Shown here piece by piece: positions 29,299-32,313 of a DNA stretch of 32,313 bases. Position 1 is the first letter of the stretch, and every line of letters starts with the position of its first letter. The stretch is taken from the IMG/VR virus record IMGVR_UViG_3300005295_000047, positions 1 through 32,313 of that record. One strand, given 5' to 3'. The position numbers and the translations under genes are program-made. Below the pieces are notes generated by a model. The model did not search any database. It had not been told where the DNA came from and worked only from the letters and a program-made list of their open reading frames with translations. The stretch comes from a virus.

Positions 29299-29438
29299 AT
29301 CGGTCCCTGATCGCCGCCTACATCGATGCCCTCGGCGCCCAGCGGCGGCTTGGGCTCTATCACGGCATCATCCATGATGCCGTTGATACGGTGTCGGTAA
29401 TCCGGAAACTGAGACAGGGAGCCCGGCGGCTCCCGTGA
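29295..29438 (+). CDS. Very small protein in the coupled cluster
   Basis: A 47-residue basic protein (MNRSLIAAYIDALGAQRRLG, then SVIRKLRQGARRLP) with its ATG in an ATGA overlap. The next gene also starts within bases of its TGA. Two short amphipathic helices with a basic end suggest nucleic-acid or membrane contact; nothing more can be said. Confidence 0.5.
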   Translation: MNRSLIAAYIDALGAQRRLGLYHGIIHDAVDTVSVIRKLRQGARRLP

Positions 29439-29452
29439 CTATGGAGAAGACA

Positions 29453-29704
29453 ATGAGCTTGGACCACCACTGCATGCATACCGGCTGCCACTACGAAGCC
29501 GAGTTCGTCATCTTTGTCGGCGACGGCGAGCACCGGGTGAATTCCTGCAAACGCCATTTCGAAGTCATGCTTGACAAAGCGGCAGGAAATTCAGGCGAGC
29601 TGAGCACAACAACATTGACTGCAGATGAGGCCAGGGATGTTCCTCCTGGCGCAGTGGTCAGGAGGGTTTCGGCCTGGGACGGCAGTCCAGTAGAATTCGG
29701 CTGA
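29453..29704 (+). CDS. Small putative zinc-binding protein
   Basis: An 83-residue protein with a likely metal site: C7 and C12 (HHCMHTGCHY) and C32/H35 (NSCKRHF) separated by a beta-hairpin-like VIFVGDGEHRVN, the spacing of a small treble-clef or zinc-ribbon. The remaining 45 residues are polar, with PPGAVVRRVSAWDGSPVEFG at the end. The ATG at 29453 has GGAG six bases upstream; in-frame GTG 29435 and ATG 29441 are alternatives, the GTG overlapping the previous stop. Function is unknown. Confidence 0.6.
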   Translation: MSLDHHCMHTGCHYEAEFVIFVGDGEHRVNSCKRHFEVMLDKAAGNSGELSTTTLTADEARDVPPGAVVRRVSAWDGSPVEFG

Positions 29705-29753
29705 TCTGACCAGCCGGCATATCTCGCGGGGCGCCAAGGAGAAAGCAACCCCA

Positions 29754-29834
29754 ATGCGAGACGAGTATGATGTTCACCGAAAAGCCAATGGTGAGGCCGA
29801 TGATCTCAGAGAGCGTCAAGGCCGGCCTGAATGA
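29754..29834 (+). CDS. Possible 26-residue leader peptide
   Basis: An AAGGAG site lies 12 bases before this ATG, the only strong ribosome binding site ahead of the excisionase-like gene. The peptide (MRDEYDVHRKANGEADDLRE and onward) is highly charged and overlaps the start of that gene in another frame. It may serve to couple translation; it may equally be non-coding. Confidence 0.25.
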   Translation: MRDEYDVHRKANGEADDLRERQGRPE

Positions 29835-30174
29835 CCTATTCCGATCTGGCCCCTTCGCCACCCATAAGGAAGCCGCTGCCTTCCTCAAGATCTCGACGAC
29901 GTGGCTGAGAGAGCTTGGAAATGCCCAGCGAATCGAATTTCACCGGAAAGGCACCTGCCACCGGCTTTACACCCGCGAGAGTATCGAGCGTCATTTGCGG
30001 AGGGAAATCGAATGTCAGTCTACCGACCGAAAAACAAGGCCGGCGAGGATAAGTCGCCCTACTTCCATTTCGATTTCCGCCTCCGGATCCTCGGGCGCGG
30101 GGAAAGCCAGCGGTTTTTCGGCTCAACGGGCCAGACAACGCGCCGAGCAGCCGAGGCCTATGAGACCCGTCTGA
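29767..30174 (+). CDS. Excisionase-like helix-turn-helix protein
   Basis: A 135-residue product as read. Residues about 27-80 (FATHKEAAAFLKISTTWLREL and GTCHRLYTRESIERHLRR) form the MerR/excisionase winged helix-turn-helix: helix, turn, recognition helix and a short wing followed by the closing helix. It lies directly before the integrase, as Xis genes do, and would direct excisive recombination. The frame does not stop where the domain ends: about 54 further residues are encoded inside the integrase gene (163-base overlap) and are of low-complexity Arg/Ser/Pro type. Either the tail is real, or a stop or frameshift has been lost. ATG 29770 is an equivalent start. Confidence 0.65.
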   Translation: MMFTEKPMVRPMISESVKAGLNDLFRSGPFATHKEAAAFLKISTTWLRELGNAQRIEFHRKGTCHRLYTRESIERHLRREIECQSTDRKTRPARISRPTSISISASGSSGAGKASGFSAQRARQRAEQPRPMRPV

Positions 30175-31184
30175 AGGAGTTGGCGGCCAACGGCCGGCTG
30201 TCGAGCACCATGACCGTCGATCAGGCCTGCGAGAAATACTGGGAAGAGGCGGGCAAGCACGGCAAGTCGGCGGACGACGAGGCAAAGAACCTCGAACTGG
30301 TGTCCCGCTATCTCGGCCCCGAGACACTGCTCGTCGCACTGACGCCGGAGATGGTATCCGATGCCGCGCGCCGCAGATTAGAGACGCCGATCGAACGGGC
30401 GCAGAGGATTGGCAACGAGCTGGTGTTGGCGCCGACGAAGCACTTCCCGAAGCCGTCCACCGTCAATAGACAGATCATCGAACCATTGCGCCGGATCATG
30501 AAGCGCGCCAAGACCGTCTGGCGGGTGCCGCTGGATCTGGAGGGGTTCGACTGGGGGCAGCTCGGCTATTCCGAGGGGGCGCCCCGGACCCGGGAGCTAT
30601 CCCAGGAAGAAGAGCAGCGGTTCTGGCAGGCGCTGCGCCCGGATTATCACCAGCTTGCCGAAATGTACATCATCAGCGGCCGGCGTCGGTCGGATTGGAT
30701 CGGCTTGACCAAGTTCAAGATCGACATCACCCAGGGCATCGCCCGGTTCCCGACGCGGAAACGCAAGCAGGCAGGTGAGATCGTGGTCGAGCTGACACAG
30801 CGCGAGCTGGAAATCATCATCGAGGAGTGCGCGAAGGCGCCGACCGCTTCGCATGTCTTCACATATGAAGTACAGCGGGGAAAGCTGAAAGGGCAGCGGC
30901 GGCCGATCACGGCGAGCGGCCTGCGGAAGGAAACCGACCGTGCTTTCCATGAAGCCGGCATCACCGATTTCCGCCGGCACGATTTCCGGCACACTTTTGC
31001 CAGCCGGGCATTGAGAGGGAAGGGCGACCTGCGGTCGCTGATGGCGGCGATGGATCACCAGGACATCTCATCGACGGTCAGGTACACGCATATGGCGAGT
31101 GGTCAAGCGCGGGGTATGCGCGAGGGGGTCACCGTGAACCGTCAGTTACCGGCTAATGTTACGCCGCTGCGGGGGAAGAAGTGA
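30012..31184 (+). CDS. int: Tyrosine recombinase integrase
   Basis: A 390-residue integrase. The N-terminal 60 residues form an arm-binding-type domain and 65-170 a core-binding helical domain (SSTMTVDQACEKYWEEAGKH; TVNRQIIEPLRRIMKRAK). The catalytic domain carries SGRRRSDWIGL (Arg225), HDFRHTFAS (His323-x-x-Arg326), MDHQDISSTVRYTH (His349 and nucleophile Tyr358). All catalytic residues of the family are in place, so it should be active. The ATG at 30012 has a GGAGGG site nearby; the longer frame from 29901 is a shadow of the Xis-like gene. It recombines the adjacent attP (core 31283-31323) with a host tRNA-Pro gene. Confidence 0.93.
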   Translation: MSVYRPKNKAGEDKSPYFHFDFRLRILGRGESQRFFGSTGQTTRRAAEAYETRLKELAANGRLSSTMTVDQACEKYWEEAGKHGKSADDEAKNLELVSRYLGPETLLVALTPEMVSDAARRRLETPIERAQRIGNELVLAPTKHFPKPSTVNRQIIEPLRRIMKRAKTVWRVPLDLEGFDWGQLGYSEGAPRTRELSQEEEQRFWQALRPDYHQLAEMYIISGRRRSDWIGLTKFKIDITQGIARFPTRKRKQAGEIVVELTQRELEIIIEECAKAPTASHVFTYEVQRGKLKGQRRPITASGLRKETDRAFHEAGITDFRRHDFRHTFASRALRGKGDLRSLMAAMDHQDISSTVRYTHMASGQARGMREGVTVNRQLPANVTPLRGKK

Positions 31185-31202
31185 TGGTCGGATTTCAGGG
31201 GA

Positions 31203-31222
31203 GTCCCGGAATTGTACCGGAA
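31203..31222. repeat. Candidate integrase arm site, copy 1
   Basis: GTCCCGGAATTGTACCGGAA, repeated with one mismatch (C for T at the tenth base) at 31421-31440. The two direct copies flank the tRNA-derived core at about 60 and 98 bp, the geometry of arm-type integrase sites. Confidence 0.65.
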
Positions 31223-31240
31223 AGCTTTTGCCGTGACCTC

Positions 31241-31267
31241 AAAAAGCCTTACTGGCTAAGGGTTTTC
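31241..31267 (+). terminator. Weak terminator after integrase
   Basis: CCTTA-CTGGC-TAAGG, flanked by AAAAAG on the left and GTTTT on the right, forms a short hairpin with T- and A-tracts, so it could terminate in both directions. It lies 57 bp past the integrase stop. Confidence 0.45.
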
Positions 31268-31282
31268 TCATTAGCAGCACCG

Positions 31283-31323
31283 GCTCCCGAAGCAGGTGCG
31301 CTACCAGGCTGCGCTACACTCCG
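31283..31323 (-). other. attP: attP core: 5' 41 nt of tRNA-Pro(CGG)
   Basis: Read on the minus strand from 31323, the sequence gives the acceptor strand CGGAGTG, the D-arm GCGC-AGCCTGGTA-GCGC, the anticodon 5' stem CCTGC and the loop TTCGGGA with anticodon CGG, then GC. From there it departs from tRNA sequence: the next base breaks the T-A pair of the stem, and no T-arm (GGTTCGAATCC) follows. It is therefore not a whole tRNA gene but the shared identity block used for integration into a host proline tRNA gene. Confidence 0.82.
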
Positions 31324-31337
31324 ATGCCTTGGATGGG

Positions 31338-31365
31338 CTTATACCATAAGGATTCCGCGGGTCAA
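31338..31365 (-). promoter_or_regulatory. Promoter aimed at the tRNA-Pro half
   Basis: Minus-strand TTGACC (31360-31365) and TATAAG (31338-31343) are separated by 16 bases; each matches the consensus in five of six positions. The -10 ends 14 bases before tRNA position 1 (31323). After integration it would drive the rebuilt tRNA-Pro. Confidence 0.65.
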
Positions 31366-31420
31366 CGACCATCGCCGGATTCCGCAGAAAAGCGAACAAA
31401 ACGAACTTTCCGGAGAATCC

Positions 31421-31440
31421 GTCCCGGAACTGTACCGGAA
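31421..31440. repeat. Candidate integrase arm site, copy 2
   Basis: GTCCCGGAACTGTACCGGAA, 19 of 20 bases identical to 31203-31222 in the same orientation. Confidence 0.65.
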
Positions 31441-31450
31441 TGCCCGGATG

Positions 31451-31471
31451 GCGTTCGCCCTGCGTTCGCCC
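31451..31471. repeat. Tandem 11-bp repeat near attP
   Basis: GCGTTCGCCCT is followed at once by GCGTTCGCCC. Short tandem sites beside arm sites often bind excisionase; that role is inference. Confidence 0.5.
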
Positions 31472-31476
31472 CTGAG

Positions 31477-31506
31477 TTGTAGGCCGCAGAAACCCCTTTC
31501 CATAAT
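31477..31506 (+). promoter_or_regulatory. Candidate promoter of the surface-protein gene
   Basis: TTGTAG (31477-31482) and CATAAT (31501-31506) are separated by 18 bases, about 95 bp before the ATG at 31601. It would give the gene its own promoter, independent of the lytic operons. Confidence 0.45.
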
Positions 31507-31600
31507 CACAAACCATCACCTGAACGACCTCGCGCCCTTCCACAAGGCAGCGGGCTGCGTAGCCGTGCGTAAATTTTGGTTGCAACTGAAGAGAGAGAAA

Positions 31601-32313
31601 ATGGGACGTCACTCTATTTCCTATGCAGCAGTCCTTGCGGCGATGCTGGGCGCCAGCCCGGCCTACGCTGTGACCTGCTCAACATCGACACCGGTGAACT
31701 CCGGCATCATCTCGGACGCTGGAGGCGTGATCGGTTCCGGCGGCACCTATAATGCGGTCGGAACCGCAGAATGCCCAGATCAGCCAGGACCGACTGGACC
31801 GCAGGGCGTGCAAGGGGTACAGGGCGAGCAAGGCGTTGCCGGTCCTGCGGGTCCGCAGGGTGAAACCGGCGCGACCGGGGCGCAAGGTCCTCAGGGCATC
31901 CAAGGTGTGGCCGGTGCCACCGGTGCCCAGGGTCCTCAAGGCGAGCAGGGCGTAGCCGGCGTGGCCGGCTCGAAGGGCGACAAGGGCGACACCGGCGCCA
32001 CGGGAGCGACTGGCGCCCAGGGTATCCAGGGCGTTGCTGGAGCCACCGGCGCAACAGGTGCGACCGGCCCGAAGGGGGACAAAGGGGATAAGGGCGATAA
32101 AGGCCTTCAGGGCGTCGCCGGCAAGGACGGGCGTGATGGCAAGGATTTCGACCCGAGCGCCTACCAGGAAGGCTTGGCGACCATCGGCGCGCTGAATGTG
32201 CCCCATGTCGAAAAGAACTTCGCCGCTTCGGTCTCCGGCGGCTTCTATAATGACAAGACCGCGATCGGCCTGGGTGGAGCGTTCAAGCTCGACCAGACAT
32301 GGCAGTTCGGCGG
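31601..32313 (+). CDS. Secreted collagen-stalk protein with YadA-type anchor (runs off the end)
   Basis: The gene continues at 1-112 for 259 residues in all. Residues 1-23 are a Sec signal peptide (hydrophobic AAVLAAMLGA, cleavage after SPAYA). Residues 24-62 form a small head with two cysteines (C26, C58). Residues 63-182 are exactly 40 uninterrupted Gly-X-Y triplets (GPTGPQ... GKDGRDGKD), a collagen-like triple helix. Residues 183-259 resemble the YadA anchor: four beta strands after ALNVPHVEKNF, including VSGGFYNDKTAIGLGGAFKLD, split by the typical turn, and ending in Trp. Three chains would form one barrel with a trimeric stalk. Signal peptide and anchor place it on the host cell, not in the virion. 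A GAGAG site precedes the ATG. Confidence 0.82.
   Translation, partial: MGRHSISYAAVLAAMLGASPAYAVTCSTSTPVNSGIISDAGGVIGSGGTYNAVGTAECPDQPGPTGPQGVQGVQGEQGVAGPAGPQGETGATGAQGPQGIQGVAGATGAQGPQGEQGVAGVAGSKGDKGDTGATGATGAQGIQGVAGATGATGATGPKGDKGDKGDKGLQGVAGKDGRDGKDFDPSAYQEGLATIGALNVPHVEKNFAASVSGGFYNDKTAIGLGGAFKLDQTWQFG
32269..32313. repeat. Terminal direct repeat, right copy
   Basis: Identical to 1-45; see that entry. Confidence 0.93.

Noticed and set aside
31283-31323. Functional tRNA gene
   Set aside because: Only the 5' half is present; no T-arm or acceptor 3' strand follows, so it is an att core and not a tRNA gene.
31301-31612. Minus-strand frame of 103 codons in the att region
   Set aside because: It contains the tRNA-derived core, arm repeat and promoter elements, has no ribosome binding site of note and resembles no family.
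31679-32206. Minus-strand frame of 175 codons opposite the collagen gene
   Set aside because: Its Leu/Ala/Gly repeats are the mirror of the Gly-X-Y codons on the plus strand.

Overview
The window reads as one complete, circular genome of a small temperate podovirus. Its first and last 45 bases are identical, and joining the ends restores an open reading frame that is otherwise cut by the window edges. The unique length is therefore 32,268 bp. The DNA is GC-rich. The host is most likely an alphaproteobacterium: the att core matches the 5' half of a proline tRNA of alphaproteobacterial type, and several proteins resemble families common there (DUF5681-like small terminase, DUF6456-like protein, 'MCGG' virion proteins). 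The host assignment is inference.

Layout. (A) 31.2-32.3 kb and 1-112: attachment region, then a secreted collagen-stalk protein with a YadA-type outer-membrane anchor that crosses the ends and stops at a terminator. (B) 0.15-2.2 kb: a ribbon-helix-helix regulator, two coupled small plus-strand genes (the second a membrane protein), a small basic minus-strand protein and a one-TM coiled-coil protein. The membrane proteins are the best lysis candidates. (C) 22.9 kb down to 2.3 kb, minus strand: a tightly packed, largely stop/start-overlapping late operon. Its order is small terminase, HNH nuclease, large terminase, P22-size portal, a small unknown gene, scaffold, major capsid, a small head protein, terminator, a DUF115-methyltransferase fusion, an unknown gene, head-tail adaptor, tail nozzle, a T7-like ejection-protein block (including a GNAT protein and a lytic transglycosylase), then tail fibres. 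A leader terminator lies before the operon. (D) 26.0 kb down to 23.1 kb, minus strand: replication block (winged-helix protein, initiator with iterons inside its gene, HNH-AP2 nuclease, DUF6456-like protein). (E) 26.0-27.2 kb: non-coding and scrambled DNA with gene remnants, long palindromes and a direct repeat at exactly 300-bp spacing. (F) 27.2-31.2 kb: a membrane-anchored winged-helix protein divergent from a ribbon-helix-helix gene across a palindromic operator, then a coupled run of very small plus-strand genes, an excisionase-like gene and a tyrosine integrase.

How it works together. Integrase and the Xis-like protein recombine attP with a host tRNA-Pro gene. The phage carries a promoter plus the first 41 nt of that tRNA, so integration should rebuild a phage-promoted tRNA. 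The adhesin gene next to attP looks like a lysogenic-conversion gene. Replication probably starts at iterons inside the initiator gene, as in lambda. Late genes are read from one leftward unit that seems controlled by a leader terminator and, after the capsid genes, by a UUCG-loop terminator placed like T7 Tphi. No CI-type repressor and no stand-alone endolysin were recognised.
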